From Gp6-AA40 sp046765795 (GTDB lineage Bacteria; Acidobacteriota; Vicinamibacteria; Vicinamibacterales; UBA2999): a stretch of DNA of 16,769 nt. This document shows, piece after piece, positions 1 to 8,580 of the stretch; position 1 is the stretch's first letter, and each line of letters starts with the position of its first letter. Below the pieces are notes generated by a model. That model had not been told where the DNA came from. It searched no databases and saw only the letters and a program-made list of their open reading frames with translations. The stretch spans positions 1 through 16,769 of the forward strand of contig JBKPRH010000407.1 of the NCBI GenBank assembly GCA_046765795.1. Reading direction: 5' to 3'. The translations under genes and the position numbers were made by a program.

Positions 1-1
1 C

Positions 2-466
2 GGCAATGGCCCGCCACTGTTGCAGCGTCTCGATCGCGACGTCCTGGAGCGAGCCGGCGCGACGCACGTCATCTTCCTGCAGGGCATGAACGACCTCGGC
101 GGCGGCGCCACGGCGGAGCAGGTCACCGCCGCGATGCAGCAAGTGATCGATCGCGTTCACGCGCGTGGTTTGCGCATTATCGGCGGCACGCTGTTTCCGC
201 TGGCACGGCCGGACATCGCCAGATGGACTGCGCCGTATGACGCGCAGCGGCTCGCGGTGAATGAGTGGATCCGCACGCAGGCGAAGTTCGACGGCGTCAT
301 CGATTTCGATCAGTTGATGACTGGAGGACCGGTTTATGGCGGCAGCCAGTCGCTGAAGCCACAATTCGTCTGCGACGACAACGTACATCCCAACGCGGCC
401 GGATACCGCGCCATGGGTGAGTTCGTCGATCTGACGCTGTTCAACACAGCTGCGCCGCGCAGGTAA
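2..466 (+). CDS. SGNH/GDSL-family hydrolase, C-terminal part
   Basis: The gene enters from the left edge and the reading frame is open from base 2, so the N-terminus with the nucleophile Ser (block I, GDS) is not visible. What remains is the second half of an SGNH hydrolase. 'QGMNDLG' (codons near 83-100) is block III with its oxyanion-hole Asn. 'DDNVHPN' (codons 374-394) is block V, with the catalytic Asp and His in the D-x-x-H arrangement typical of the family. The visible start, a Gly-Asn-Gly context followed by 'LDRDVL', resembles the region just after block II. Such enzymes are esterases, often acting on acetylated carbohydrates and often exported, but the substrate cannot be read from this fragment. 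The TTG at base 20 is only an internal codon. The next gene begins about 33 nt downstream. Confidence 0.85.
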   Translation, partial: GNGPPLLQRLDRDVLERAGATHVIFLQGMNDLGGGATAEQVTAAMQQVIDRVHARGLRIIGGTLFPLARPDIARWTAPYDAQRLAVNEWIRTQAKFDGVIDFDQLMTGGPVYGGSQSLKPQFVCDDNVHPNAAGYRAMGEFVDLTLFNTAAPRR

Positions 467-499
467 CCTCGACATGGACGAGTGCTCGATGGAGGGCCG

Positions 500-1006
500 A
501 TGGTTCTGACGAAATCCGAGTTGATCGCGTTACTCCAGAAGGAGGTCCGCATCCTCCAACACCTGATCACCAAGATCGATCCAGCGATGCTGGACTATCG
601 GCCGACGCCGAAGCAGCGCAGCACGATCGAGCTGCTTCGCTATCTCACCAACATGGGGCCTACGCTGGTGAAATATGCAAAGGGGCAACCGCTGGACGCA
701 GTGGCTATGGCCAAGGCCATAGACACCGCCAATGCGCGAGACTTCGACGAGACGGTGGCCGCCCTCGCTGCGCACGCCGACGTGTACGTGGAGTTGCTCG
801 GCGATATGTCCGACGAGGACTTTCGAGGTGAGACGGCAGGATTCGACGGTCTTCCGGTGACGCGTGGACAGTTCCTCGTGAATCACGTCGTCGGCCAGTG
901 CGCCGCCTATCGCACGCAGCTGTTCCTCTATCTGAAAGCCTGCGGGCGCGACGAGTTGAACACGATGAATCTCTGGGTCGGTGTGGACGCGCCGATTCCG
1001 TCCTAG
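500..1006 (+). CDS. DinB-like small protein (putative four-helix bundle)
   Basis: This is a 168-residue soluble protein without a signal peptide. The ATG at 500 is preferred over the in-frame GTG at 482 because GGAGGG (491-496) stands just before it. The helix-rich pattern, the early 'EVRILQHLITKID', and the end 'NHVVGQCAAYRTQLFLYLK' followed by 'DELNTMNLW' resemble DinB/YfiT-like proteins. That superfamily uses a His triad to bind metal in many members. Here the position where many members have the last His (H-x-x-x-H-R) appears to be Tyr (AAYR), so metal binding may be altered or lost. The family covers thiol transferases and many proteins of unknown role; no specific reaction can be assigned. 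The family call is from pattern memory, not a profile search. Confidence 0.65.
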   Translation: MVLTKSELIALLQKEVRILQHLITKIDPAMLDYRPTPKQRSTIELLRYLTNMGPTLVKYAKGQPLDAVAMAKAIDTANARDFDETVAALAAHADVYVELLGDMSDEDFRGETAGFDGLPVTRGQFLVNHVVGQCAAYRTQLFLYLKACGRDELNTMNLWVGVDAPIPS

Positions 1007-1028
1007 CGAATCACATCATGCCATTGTC

Positions 1029-1658
1029 ATGACGTCCATGTTTGCGGCGCGCGCGACGATTGTGGCAGCCGCCGTGTCGCTCCTTGCGCTGTTTGCGCTG
1101 CACGTCCTCAAGCCCGATCTCCATCCATCGCGAACGATGATCAGTCGATATGCCCTGGGACCGTATGGATGGATGATGGCGCTGTGCTTCGCCGCATTCG
1201 GGGCGGCGAGTGGAAGTCTGGCAGTGGCGATGGTGCCTCACGCGCGCTCGCTGGGCGGGCGGATCGGAATAGCGTTACTGCTCACGGCAGCCGTGGGGTT
1301 GGTGATGGCGGCGCGCTTTCCCATGGATCCCGTAAGTACTCCGCGTGCGCAGATGTCGCACTCAGGACGGATGCACGGTGTCGCGTTCCTGCTTGGGGTG
1401 CCGAGCATTGTGCTTTCGGTGCTTGTTCTGTCTTTCGCGCTACGCGTTCAGCTTTACGCAGGGTGGCTGCTCATGACGATCGCCGCGGTCGTCTGGATCA
1501 GCCTCATCGTCATGATCGCCATCATGCTCAAGGTTGGTCCAGGGAAGCCGCCGGATCCGCATGGTCCAGAACGATTCGTTGGTGTACCGAACCGTTCGCT
1601 GATGGTGGCGTATGCCTTGTGGCTGATCGTCGCCGCGTGGCCGGCTGCTCGCTGGTGA
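1029..1658 (+). CDS. DUF998-type integral membrane protein
   Basis: A 209-residue protein with about six hydrophobic segments (roughly residues 8-27, 48-68, 77-95, 116-137, 142-165, 191-206). The 'SRYALGPYGWMM' stretch after the first segment and 'FPMDP' after the third match what is known of the DUF998 family, whose members are multi-pass membrane proteins of unknown function. The start was placed at ATG 1029, 22 nt after the preceding gene stops; a second ATG at 1038 is equally possible. The in-frame GTG at 981 would overlap the previous gene and add a polar stretch before the first membrane segment, so it was rejected. No clear Shine-Dalgarno is seen. It may be co-transcribed with the DinB-like gene, but the products have no evident functional link. 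Confidence 0.75.
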   Translation: MTSMFAARATIVAAAVSLLALFALHVLKPDLHPSRTMISRYALGPYGWMMALCFAAFGAASGSLAVAMVPHARSLGGRIGIALLLTAAVGLVMAARFPMDPVSTPRAQMSHSGRMHGVAFLLGVPSIVLSVLVLSFALRVQLYAGWLLMTIAAVVWISLIVMIAIMLKVGPGKPPDPHGPERFVGVPNRSLMVAYALWLIVAAWPAARW

Positions 1659-1692
1659 CTCGATGGGCTCGAACGATCTCTCCGCGATGATT

Positions 1693-1706
1693 CTTCAAGC
1701 CTGAAG
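1693..1706. other. Small perfect inverted repeat in intergenic gap
   Basis: In the 136-nt gap between the DUF998 gene and the cupin gene, CTTCA (1693-1697) and TGAAG (1702-1706) form a perfect 5-bp stem with a 4-nt loop AGCC. There is no following T-run, so it is a poor intrinsic terminator. It could be an operator-like dyad or chance. The rest of the gap shows an AT-rich patch near 1743-1755 that might hold a -10 element for the cupin gene, but no TAnnnT hexamer is present. Confidence 0.2.
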
Positions 1707-1794
1707 CACCAGCCGCCGTGCGACGTCCTATCGCGTGCCGAGATATGTGTAATAGTTGTCGGGCCCGATCGACGAATTCTGCTTAACGAACCAC

Positions 1795-2364
1795 ATGAAA
1801 CCACTGGTGTTGGAAAACCGCCATACCGGCGAGAGGCTCGCGCTGCGGCGGGTGATGCGCGACGGCGTGCTGTCGCTGGAACTGAAGGGATCGCTGCCGC
1901 CCCGGAACGAAGGGCCGCCGCTGCACATTCATCACGTGGAAATCGAAGACGGACAAGTGATCGCCGGAACGCTCGGAGCGATGCTGAACGGCCAGCGCTT
2001 GCGCCTGACCACCGGCCAGCGCGCGCAGTTTCCGGCTGGCGCCCCGCATCGCTGGTGGAACGACGGCGACGACACGCTGTTCTTCGAGGGGTATTCCGCA
2101 CCGCTGGCCGATCTCGATCGCTACCTGCAGGCCGCCTTCGAGGTGCTCAATGCAGGACCGCGCGGCCGGCCACCGCTCTTCTACATGGCCCATTTGTCCT
2201 GGCGACATCGCCGCACGCAAACGGTTCTCTTTGCGCCGCCCTGGGTGCAGGCGGTCCTCGTGCCCACGGTCGTGCTGATTGGAACCATTCTCGGCCGTTA
2301 CCGCGGAACCGCCTGGCCAGGCTGCCCGGATCGTTGCATCGACGCGCCGACCGCAGCCGGGTAA
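1795..2364 (+). CDS. Cupin-domain protein with C-terminal membrane segment
   Basis: A 189-residue protein with a single cupin barrel at about residues 30-105. Motif 1 is present: His44-x-His46-x4-Glu51-x6-Gly58. Motif 2 is a full match: Gly74-x5-Pro80-x-Gly82-x2-His85-x3-Asn89. The metal ligands His44, His46, Glu51 and His85 are all there, so it should bind a divalent metal. A hydrophobic stretch (about residues 156-172, 'VQAVLVPTVVLIGTILG') suggests tail anchoring in the membrane, followed by a short Cys-containing tail. ATG 1795 was chosen because it starts the fold directly; the frame extends upstream to a TTG at 1756, with no ribosome binding site at either. Cupins range from enzymes to small-molecule sensors and the substrate is not readable here. 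It stands 74 nt before the permease gene and seems unrelated to it. Confidence 0.85.
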   Translation: MKPLVLENRHTGERLALRRVMRDGVLSLELKGSLPPRNEGPPLHIHHVEIEDGQVIAGTLGAMLNGQRLRLTTGQRAQFPAGAPHRWWNDGDDTLFFEGYSAPLADLDRYLQAAFEVLNAGPRGRPPLFYMAHLSWRHRRTQTVLFAPPWVQAVLVPTVVLIGTILGRYRGTAWPGCPDRCIDAPTAAG

Positions 2365-2438
2365 GTTTTTCGCACCGCCAAACGAACTGATCCCCTCCTG
2401 GTCTCGTCTTAGGAACGTCCCTTGGCCCAGGAGGCTCG

Positions 2439-4871
2439 ATGTCTTTCAGTCAGGATCTGCGCTACGCCACACGCACGCTGACCAACAGCCGCGGCTTCAC
2501 GCTGGTGGCGATCCTCACGCTGGCCATCGGCGTCGGCGCCAATGTCGCTATTTTCAGCTTCGTAGACGGCATCCTGCTGAAACCGCTGCCCTATGACCAC
2601 CCCGAACGGATCGTCCGGATCCTCGAGAAGCCGCCACAAGGCGAACGCAACGGCATCTCGACGCTGAACTTCCTGGACTGGCAGAGAGACAACACGGTCT
2701 TCAACTTCCATTCCGCGCAGACCGGCGGCAACGTGACGATGACCGGCGGGTCCGAGCCGATTCAACTGCGCGGTGCCCGCGTGTCGGCTGGCTACTTCAA
2801 TGTCTTCGGCATCAAACCGGCCCTGGGCCGGGCTTTCCTGCCCGGTGAGGATCAGCTCGGCAAGCATCAGGTCGCTGTGATCAGCCATGCGTTGTGGGAG
2901 AGCCAGTTCGGTTCCGATCCCAACATCATCAATCGTGTCGTTCAACTGGACGGCCAGCCGCACACCATCGTCGGCGTACTGCCCGAGGGAAGCGCCTTCG
3001 ATCGAGCTGCGGCGCAGATCTGGCGGCCGCTCGCGTTTCTGCCCTCGAACATGACGCGTGACTTCCACTGGCTCACGTCATTCGCGCGCCTCAAGGACGG
3101 TGTCACGCTCGCCCAGGCGCAGGCGAGCATGAACGTGATCGGCGCGCGCATCGCCAAGGACTTTCCTGCCTCCAACAAGAATTGGGGTGTCATCGTCGAG
3201 AGCTACGCTTCGACGATCGTCGGACAGGACATGCGCACTGCGCTTCTGGTGCTGATGTCGTCCACAGGCCTCGTGCTGCTCATTGGCTGCGCCAATCTTG
3301 CCAACCTGGCGCTGGCCCGTGGCGTCTCGCGCGAGCGTGAGGTCGTCGTTCGCGCCTCCCTCGGCGCCGGACGATGGCGGCTCATTCGCCAGTTCCTCAC
3401 CGAGAATGTGGTGCTGTCGCTGTGCGGAGGTCTGCTCGGCATCGGCGTCGGTTACGCGACGATGAAAGGCATCGAGATGATGCTGCCCGAGTTCGCGCTC
3501 GCTCGCGAGATCTCGGTCGAGATGGACATGCGTGTGCTGGCGTTTGCGATCGCCATTTCGGTGTTCACCGGCGTGTTGTTCGGCATGGCTCCGGCACTGC
3601 AGGCGACGAGGCCGGATCTGGCCTCGTCGATGAAAGAGGAGAGCCGGGGATCGAGTGGTGGTGCCGGGCGCAAGCGTCTGCGTGATTCGTTGATCGTCGC
3701 GGAAGTCGCGCTCGCGTTCGTGCTCCTCGTTGGATCGGGCTTGATGATGCGCAGCTTCTTCAGGCTGATGACGGTGGACACCGGGTTCGATGCGACGAAC
3801 ATCCTGACGCTCCAGTTGCCGACCACCAACGAGCTGTATCCAGATCCGATGCGGTTGAATCAGTATCTGAACGAGATCCGCACCGCAGTGGCGGCCGTGC
3901 CAGGTGTGCGCGAGACGGCGTACAGCTGCGCTCCGCCGCTGCAGGGGAGCTGCTACGGGATGCCGATGCAGCCGGCGAACAAGCCGATGGTGGATTTCGC
4001 CAACCGGTCAGGTGGCTTCTTCAAGGTGGTCAGTCCGTCGTATTTCTCGACGCTCGGCATCAAAATGCAGAAGGGAAGGGCGCTGTCCGATCGCGACACG
4101 TGGAACGCGCCGCGCGCGCTGGTGATGAATGAGCGTCTGGCGAAGCGGTACTTCGACAAGCAAGATCCAATCGGTCAACGCCTCCTCATCCAGGAAATCA
4201 TTGCCGGCAAGACGGAGCTCGGGCCGGACGTGTCCTGGGAAGTTGTCGGCGTGATCGGTGACGAGAAGATTGGCGGCCCGGCCGACGATCGCAGCGCTGG
4301 TGTCTACGTCTCGAATGAGCAGAGTCCGGTCTACGGCATGGTGTTGAACGTCCGCACCGATGTTGACCCGCTCACCTTGCAAATTCCGATTACCAATGCG
4401 ATTCGCAGCGTGAACAAGGATCAGGCGATCGCCAATATTCGGTCGCTCGATCAGATCAAGAGCGCAACCATGGGTGGCCGGCGCATTCCTTCGGTACTGA
4501 TTGGTATCTTCGGTGCCGTCGCGCTGGTTCTCGCCGGCATCGGCATCTACGGCGTGATTTCCTACTCGGTGGCGCAACGCACGCGCGAGATCGGTATCCG
4601 CGTCGCGCTCGGCGCGTCGGAGCGATCGTTGCTCCGGCTGGTGCTCGATCGCGGGGTCATCCTGACAGGCGTTGGTCTCGCGATCGGTCTGGCCGGCGCC
4701 TTCGGACTCACGCGGCTGATGGCGAGTTTGCTGTTCGGTGTTGGCGCGCGCGATCCGATAACGATGGCGAGCGTCGCGTTCGTATTGGCGAGCGTGGCCT
4801 TGCTGGCCTCGTATGTGCCGGCGCGACGGGCCATGAAGGTTGATCCAATCGTGGCGCTTCGCTACGAATAA
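2439..4871 (+). CDS. ADOP-type (acidobacterial duplicated orphan permease) MacB/FtsX-like protein
   Basis: An 810-residue inner-membrane permease. It has two MacB/FtsX-type halves in one chain: first membrane segment at about 20-45; periplasmic core domain 50-230; FtsX membrane domain 265-400 with 'LLIGCANLANLALARG'; then a second segment near 413-435, a second periplasmic core 440-680 and a last FtsX domain 682-810 with 'GIYGVISYSVAQRTREIGIR'. The end, 'PARRAMKVDPIVALRYE', is typical of this family. AGGAGG (2429-2434) sits 4 nt before the ATG and fixes the start. No ATP-binding subunit is encoded next to it, which is why this family is called orphan; the energy source is unknown or encoded elsewhere. 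MacB relatives act in export, including outer-membrane lipoproteins, peptides and drugs. The TonB receptor gene follows after 22 nt but has its own promoter-like element, so a shared function is only possible. Confidence 0.93.
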   Translation: MSFSQDLRYATRTLTNSRGFTLVAILTLAIGVGANVAIFSFVDGILLKPLPYDHPERIVRILEKPPQGERNGISTLNFLDWQRDNTVFNFHSAQTGGNVTMTGGSEPIQLRGARVSAGYFNVFGIKPALGRAFLPGEDQLGKHQVAVISHALWESQFGSDPNIINRVVQLDGQPHTIVGVLPEGSAFDRAAAQIWRPLAFLPSNMTRDFHWLTSFARLKDGVTLAQAQASMNVIGARIAKDFPASNKNWGVIVESYASTIVGQDMRTALLVLMSSTGLVLLIGCANLANLALARGVSREREVVVRASLGAGRWRLIRQFLTENVVLSLCGGLLGIGVGYATMKGIEMMLPEFALAREISVEMDMRVLAFAIAISVFTGVLFGMAPALQATRPDLASSMKEESRGSSGGAGRKRLRDSLIVAEVALAFVLLVGSGLMMRSFFRLMTVDTGFDATNILTLQLPTTNELYPDPMRLNQYLNEIRTAVAAVPGVRETAYSCAPPLQGSCYGMPMQPANKPMVDFANRSGGFFKVVSPSYFSTLGIKMQKGRALSDRDTWNAPRALVMNERLAKRYFDKQDPIGQRLLIQEIIAGKTELGPDVSWEVVGVIGDEKIGGPADDRSAGVYVSNEQSPVYGMVLNVRTDVDPLTLQIPITNAIRSVNKDQAIANIRSLDQIKSATMGGRRIPSVLIGIFGAVALVLAGIGIYGVISYSVAQRTREIGIRVALGASERSLLRLVLDRGVILTGVGLAIGLAGAFGLTRLMASLLFGVGARDPITMASVAFVLASVALLASYVPARRAMKVDPIVALRYE

Positions 4872-4881
4872 CACCGCACAC

Positions 4882-4896
4882 TACAATGCCCTGATG
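4882..4896 (+). promoter_or_regulatory. Putative -10 element for a leaderless TonB-receptor mRNA
   Basis: TACAAT (4882-4887) fits the -10 consensus at five of six positions. It ends exactly 6 nt before the ATG at 4894, so transcription would be expected to begin at or next to the start codon. There is no Shine-Dalgarno sequence in the gap, which agrees with a leaderless message. A weak TTCGCT lies about 18 nt upstream inside the end of the permease gene as a poor -35. Confidence 0.5.
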
Positions 4897-7542
4897 AGGT
4901 TGTTCATTCAGGGTCTGTCTGTATTCATCGCGGCCGTTCTGACGTCCGCACCAGTCTTTGCCGCCACGGTTCGCGGCGTGGTCTCGGATGTCACCGGCGC
5001 TGCGCTGCCCGACAGTCACGTTGTGCTGCGCGGCGTGGCCACGGGACAAGAGACGGCGACCGATACCGGCACGGACGGTCGATTCCAGCTCGACGCGCCT
5101 GTCACCGGCACGTATCTCGTCATCGTCACCAGGCCAGGGTTCTCGGAGGCGGCGCGCACCATCGTCATCGCAACCGCTGAAGCGATGGTTGATGTGCCCG
5201 TGCAGCTCGAGCTCGGTGGGTTCAACGCACAGGTCAGCGTGACAGCTGCGCGCTCAGAGCGCGAGACGCGACAGATTCCACTCCACGTCGAGACGATCAC
5301 GAGAGCCTCGATCGATCAGGACAACACACTCTCCACTGGCGATGCGCTCACGACAGTCGCCAACATCACACCGGTTGGCAACGGCCCGTTTGGGGTGCGG
5401 CCGCGTCTGCGCGGGCTGGATTCGACGCGATTGCTCGTGCTCGTGGACGGCGAGCGGCTCAATACCGCGCGTCAGGCGACGGATCGACAAGGCGCGGAAG
5501 TTGGCCTCATCTCACCAGACGCGATCAGCCGCATGGAGATCGTCAATGGTGCCGGCACGCTGTTATATGGCTCCGATGCGCTCGCCGGGACGATCAACAT
5601 CATTACCAACGAGCCCGGATTCTCGAGCCGGGATCGCCTGCTGTATGGGTTCAATGGCTACTACAGCTCCAATGAGAACGGCGCTCGAGGGACGGCGACC
5701 ATTGGTGCGAGTGGCCCTCGATACGCGGTCCGGCTCCAGGCCGGGCTCGAGTCGTACGACGACTACAAGGCTGGCAAGCTGACGGTAGAAGACACGAATC
5801 CATTCTTTGCCACCGGCGCGCTCAATCGCGCTGACACCATCGACGACAACTTCGGTTTTTCCTTCAACGCGTTCCCCGATCCGTTCAACGCCCCGTACGT
5901 CCGCACGAGTAACGAGGTGCCGAACTCTGGCGCCAATGGACATTTCATCAACCTGTCCGGGCAAGTGAAGCTCGGTGAGAACCGGACGGTGCGCGTGCGT
6001 TATCAACGGCGCGAGATGAACGACGTTGGGTTCCCCGACTTCGCGAACCCGTACTTCTTCAACGCGACGTCGCTGCCGCAAAGCGATCTCGATCGTGTGT
6101 CCGCGCGCTACGAGGCGAGAGCGGTCACGCCGTGGTTGGCGAATCTGTCGTTGACCGCCCACTATCAGAAGACCGAGCGTTTGCTGCGCAACCTGTTGCC
6201 CGTTCAGTTCCCGGCGCCGACGCCTGTCGCTTTCTTCCCGATCAGTGTCTTCCGCCTGGATGTGCTCTCCGATACCGAGCAGCGTGTCACGACACCCGGC
6301 ATCGATCTGCAGGCCGTCTTCGTGCCCGCATCGAATCACCTGCTGACCACCGGCCTCACGTTTTATCGCGACAGCAGTCGCGACTCGCGCACGACGACCA
6401 CGACGATGTCGCTGGTTGGACAGGTAGCGCTTGGACAGCGCGGGCCGGCGCCGACGGTATTTCCCACACCGGTTCAGCTCGGGCCGCCGACGATCGCGCA
6501 TCCCGTTCGCGTGCCCGATGCGAGCCTTCGTGACGTCGCAATCTTCGCGCAGGACGAGTGGCGTCTGAAGCCAAACCTGTCGCTGGTCGCCGGTCTGCGC
6601 GGTGACTTCTACAACGTCACGACCGAAGCGACGCCTGGCTACGACGTCGCCTCGGTTGTCGCTGGCGCGAATCCGCCCGTCGATCCGGCCACGCTCCCGG
6701 ATCCCAACGGTGCGACATACACGCGTCAGGCGCTGACCGGTGACATCGGACTCGTTGCCAACGCCGGTGGCACGGTGAGCCCATTCGTCCGCTACGGGCG
6801 CAGCTATCGTCACCCCAACCTCGAAGAGCTGCTCTTCGCAGGGCCCGCGACCGCAGGCAGCATTGCGCCGAATGTGACGCTCGAGCCGGAACAGGGCAAC
6901 AACGTGGACGCCGGCGCGAAGTTCAATTTCCCACGCTTCTCCGGCGGCGCCTATTTCTTCGTGAATCAGTACTCGAACTTCATCGTTCAGGACCTTCCGA
7001 TCGCGGTTACGCCATCCGGTCCGCTGGTGCAGACGACGAACTATGCGGACGTCCGCATTCATGGCGTCGAGCTGTCGGCCGATGCGCCACTCGTGTTCGA
7101 GCAGGGTGTGCTCACGCTCAGCGCCTCGACCGCGTTCATGCGCGGCACGATCACCAAGGGCCTCAACCCGCTCGACGGCAGCGCGCTCGACGGCGAACCC
7201 GCGGACAACATCACGCCCTTGAAAATCCTCGCAGCGGTGCGATTCACCGAACCGCGCGGGCGATGGTGGGGCGAGTATGGGATCAGGACGCAGACCGACG
7301 TCACGCGGGTCACGCCGACGCTGCTGACCTCGCCGTTCCGGATCGCGCAGGACCTGTTGTCGCTCGACGGCTTCACGGTACAGCGTCTTGGCTGGGGCGT
7401 TGCGTTGACCCGCAGCCGCGATCAGCTCAGCCTGAATTTCGCGATCGAGAATCTCGCTAACAAGTACTATCGCGAGCACTTCCAGTTCGCGCCCGCTCGC
7501 GGCCGGAGTTTCACCGTCGGGGTCAGCGCGGGCACCCGATAG
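4894..7542 (+). CDS. TonB-dependent outer-membrane receptor with carboxypeptidase-regulatory-like N-terminal domain
   Basis: An 882-residue outer-membrane transporter expected to take up a scarce nutrient using TonB energy. ATG 4894 gives a clean signal peptide (residues 1-23, ending 'TSAPVFA'). The in-frame TTG at 4840 would overlap the permease gene and hide the signal. Next comes a carboxypeptidase-regulatory-like β-sandwich (about 24-115, beginning 'TVRGVVSDVTGAALPDS'). The plug domain (about 125-241) has 'RPRLRGLDSTRLLVLVDG' and the hallmark 'GTLLYGSDALAGTINIIT'. The β-barrel fills the rest, with repeated aromatic-rich strands such as 'VSPFVRYGRSYRHPNLEE'. The sequence ends in 'SFTVGVSAGTR' rather than a terminal aromatic. 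The plug signature resembles vitamin B12, haem and siderophore receptors, but the substrate cannot be fixed; no iron- or cobalamin-responsive site was recognised upstream. Confidence 0.93.
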   Translation: MRLFIQGLSVFIAAVLTSAPVFAATVRGVVSDVTGAALPDSHVVLRGVATGQETATDTGTDGRFQLDAPVTGTYLVIVTRPGFSEAARTIVIATAEAMVDVPVQLELGGFNAQVSVTAARSERETRQIPLHVETITRASIDQDNTLSTGDALTTVANITPVGNGPFGVRPRLRGLDSTRLLVLVDGERLNTARQATDRQGAEVGLISPDAISRMEIVNGAGTLLYGSDALAGTINIITNEPGFSSRDRLLYGFNGYYSSNENGARGTATIGASGPRYAVRLQAGLESYDDYKAGKLTVEDTNPFFATGALNRADTIDDNFGFSFNAFPDPFNAPYVRTSNEVPNSGANGHFINLSGQVKLGENRTVRVRYQRREMNDVGFPDFANPYFFNATSLPQSDLDRVSARYEARAVTPWLANLSLTAHYQKTERLLRNLLPVQFPAPTPVAFFPISVFRLDVLSDTEQRVTTPGIDLQAVFVPASNHLLTTGLTFYRDSSRDSRTTTTTMSLVGQVALGQRGPAPTVFPTPVQLGPPTIAHPVRVPDASLRDVAIFAQDEWRLKPNLSLVAGLRGDFYNVTTEATPGYDVASVVAGANPPVDPATLPDPNGATYTRQALTGDIGLVANAGGTVSPFVRYGRSYRHPNLEELLFAGPATAGSIAPNVTLEPEQGNNVDAGAKFNFPRFSGGAYFFVNQYSNFIVQDLPIAVTPSGPLVQTTNYADVRIHGVELSADAPLVFEQGVLTLSASTAFMRGTITKGLNPLDGSALDGEPADNITPLKILAAVRFTEPRGRWWGEYGIRTQTDVTRVTPTLLTSPFRIAQDLLSLDGFTVQRLGWGVALTRSRDQLSLNFAIENLANKYYREHFQFAPARGRSFTVGVSAGTR

Positions 7543-7555
7543 GCCCAAAAAGGTT

Positions 7556-7574
7556 TACACTGCGCCGGAGGAGG
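7556..7574 (+). promoter_or_regulatory. Putative -10 element and strong Shine-Dalgarno for the secreted protein gene
   Basis: TACACT (7556-7561) fits the TAnnnT -10 pattern and sits 14 nt after the receptor stop. GGAGGAGG (7567-7574) is a near-complete Shine-Dalgarno, 7 nt before the ATG at 7582. No -35 match is visible at 17 nt. Unlike the receptor and folE starts, here the -10 is 20 nt from the ATG, leaving room for a ribosome binding site. Confidence 0.4.
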
Positions 7575-7581
7575 CTCCGTC

Positions 7582-8580
7582 ATGCGACGAGGAGCTTGCA
7601 TTGCCGCCATCGCGACCGTCGCGCTGTATGCGTCGGTATCGGGTCAGGTCTCCGGGCGTAGCTACACCGTGCCACGCACAGGGGATGGCCAGCCGGATCT
7701 GCAAGGGTTCTGGACCAACGACACCGTCACGCCGCTCGAGCGTCCGGCCGAGTTCGGCAACAAAGAGGTCCTCACGTCTGAGGAGGCCGCTGCCTACGCG
7801 AAGAAGCGCAACGATCAGTTCCTCGCCCAGCCCAAAGACAACATCCATTACGACGATGCGATCTGGCAGGCGGAGAATTATTCGAAGGACGTTCGGCTTC
7901 GCACGTCACTCGTCACCGATCCTCGCGACGGCAAGCTGCCGCCCCTGACGGCCGAAGCGCGCAAACGGGAAGCCGCCCGCGTCGCCAATCGCGCCGGCAC
8001 TGGTGTGTCGGACAGCGCACAGACGCGCTCGCTCGCCGAGCGGTGTATCAGCTGGGGCAACGTCGGGCCACCGATGATCCCGCCGACCTACTACGCCAAC
8101 TTCCAGATCTTCCAGTCGCGCGATGTGGTCATCATCAGCCACGAGTTGATGCACGACGTCCGGATGGTCTACCTCGATGGCCGCGCGCATCCTCCGGCCA
8201 GCATTGAATACATGGCTGGCCACTCACGCGGACGCTGGGAAGGCGACACGCTCGTCGTGGACACGACGAACTTCACCGACAAGACAAACTTCCGTGGGCC
8301 TCCCGCGACGACACGTCAGGAGATCAGCCACACGCGCTCGTTGCATGTGATCGAGCGCTTCACACGCACCGACAAGAACACTATCCACTACGAGTTCACG
8401 GTGGAGGACCCGGCGACGTGGACGAGGCCGTGGTCCGGCGAGATGTCGATTCGCTCGATCGAAGGCCCGATCTACGAATACGCCTGCCACGAGGGCAATT
8501 ACGGCCTGGCCAACATCCTTCGCGCACAGCGCATACAGGATTCCAAGGATGCCGCCGCTCGAAAGGGGTCGTCCAATTAG
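7582..8580 (+). CDS. Secreted conserved protein of unknown function ('PDLQGFW' family)
   Basis: A 332-residue protein with a hydrophobic N-terminal signal (about residues 1-22), so it is probably periplasmic. I recognise the family by pattern: 'GDGQPDLQGFWTN', then 'LTSEEAAAY', a central 'MVYLDGRAHP', then 'HSRGRWEGDTLVVDTTNF' and 'ERFTRTDKNTIHYEFTVED' near the C-terminus. Such proteins are numerous in Acidobacteriota and some Proteobacteria, often in many copies per genome, and have no established function that I can state. The C-terminal half looks β-rich and could be a lipocalin-like or sugar-binding fold, which is only a guess. The start is fixed by GGAGGAGG seven nt upstream. It lies 39 nt after the TonB receptor and 16 nt before folE, but both junctions carry promoter-like elements, so it may be a separate transcript. 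Confidence 0.85.
   Translation: MRRGACIAAIATVALYASVSGQVSGRSYTVPRTGDGQPDLQGFWTNDTVTPLERPAEFGNKEVLTSEEAAAYAKKRNDQFLAQPKDNIHYDDAIWQAENYSKDVRLRTSLVTDPRDGKLPPLTAEARKREAARVANRAGTGVSDSAQTRSLAERCISWGNVGPPMIPPTYYANFQIFQSRDVVIISHELMHDVRMVYLDGRAHPPASIEYMAGHSRGRWEGDTLVVDTTNFTDKTNFRGPPATTRQEISHTRSLHVIERFTRTDKNTIHYEFTVEDPATWTRPWSGEMSIRSIEGPIYEYACHEGNYGLANILRAQRIQDSKDAAARKGSSN

Noticed and set aside
464..508. TAACCT followed by ATG at 474 as a further leaderless start
   Set aside because: ATG 474 opens only an 11-codon frame ending at 509, and TAACCT includes the stop of the preceding gene.
482..1006. DinB name taken as evidence for a DNA-damage function
   Set aside because: DinB-like fold proteins are not the DinB polymerase, and no LexA-type site was seen upstream.
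4840..4893. Earlier TTG start for the TonB receptor
   Set aside because: It overlaps the permease gene and places 18 polar residues before a clear signal peptide.
5563..7548. Very long open frame (661 codons) on the minus strand
   Set aside because: It lies fully antisense to the TonB receptor, is Arg-rich without domains, and reflects high GC codon use.
8140..8154. HELMH (HExxH-like) in the secreted protein, residues 187-191, suggesting a zinc metalloprotease
   Set aside because: From memory, relatives have other residues at the first His (such as '..EMVHDAR'), no third ligand pattern is visible, and the surroundings are β-rich rather than helical.
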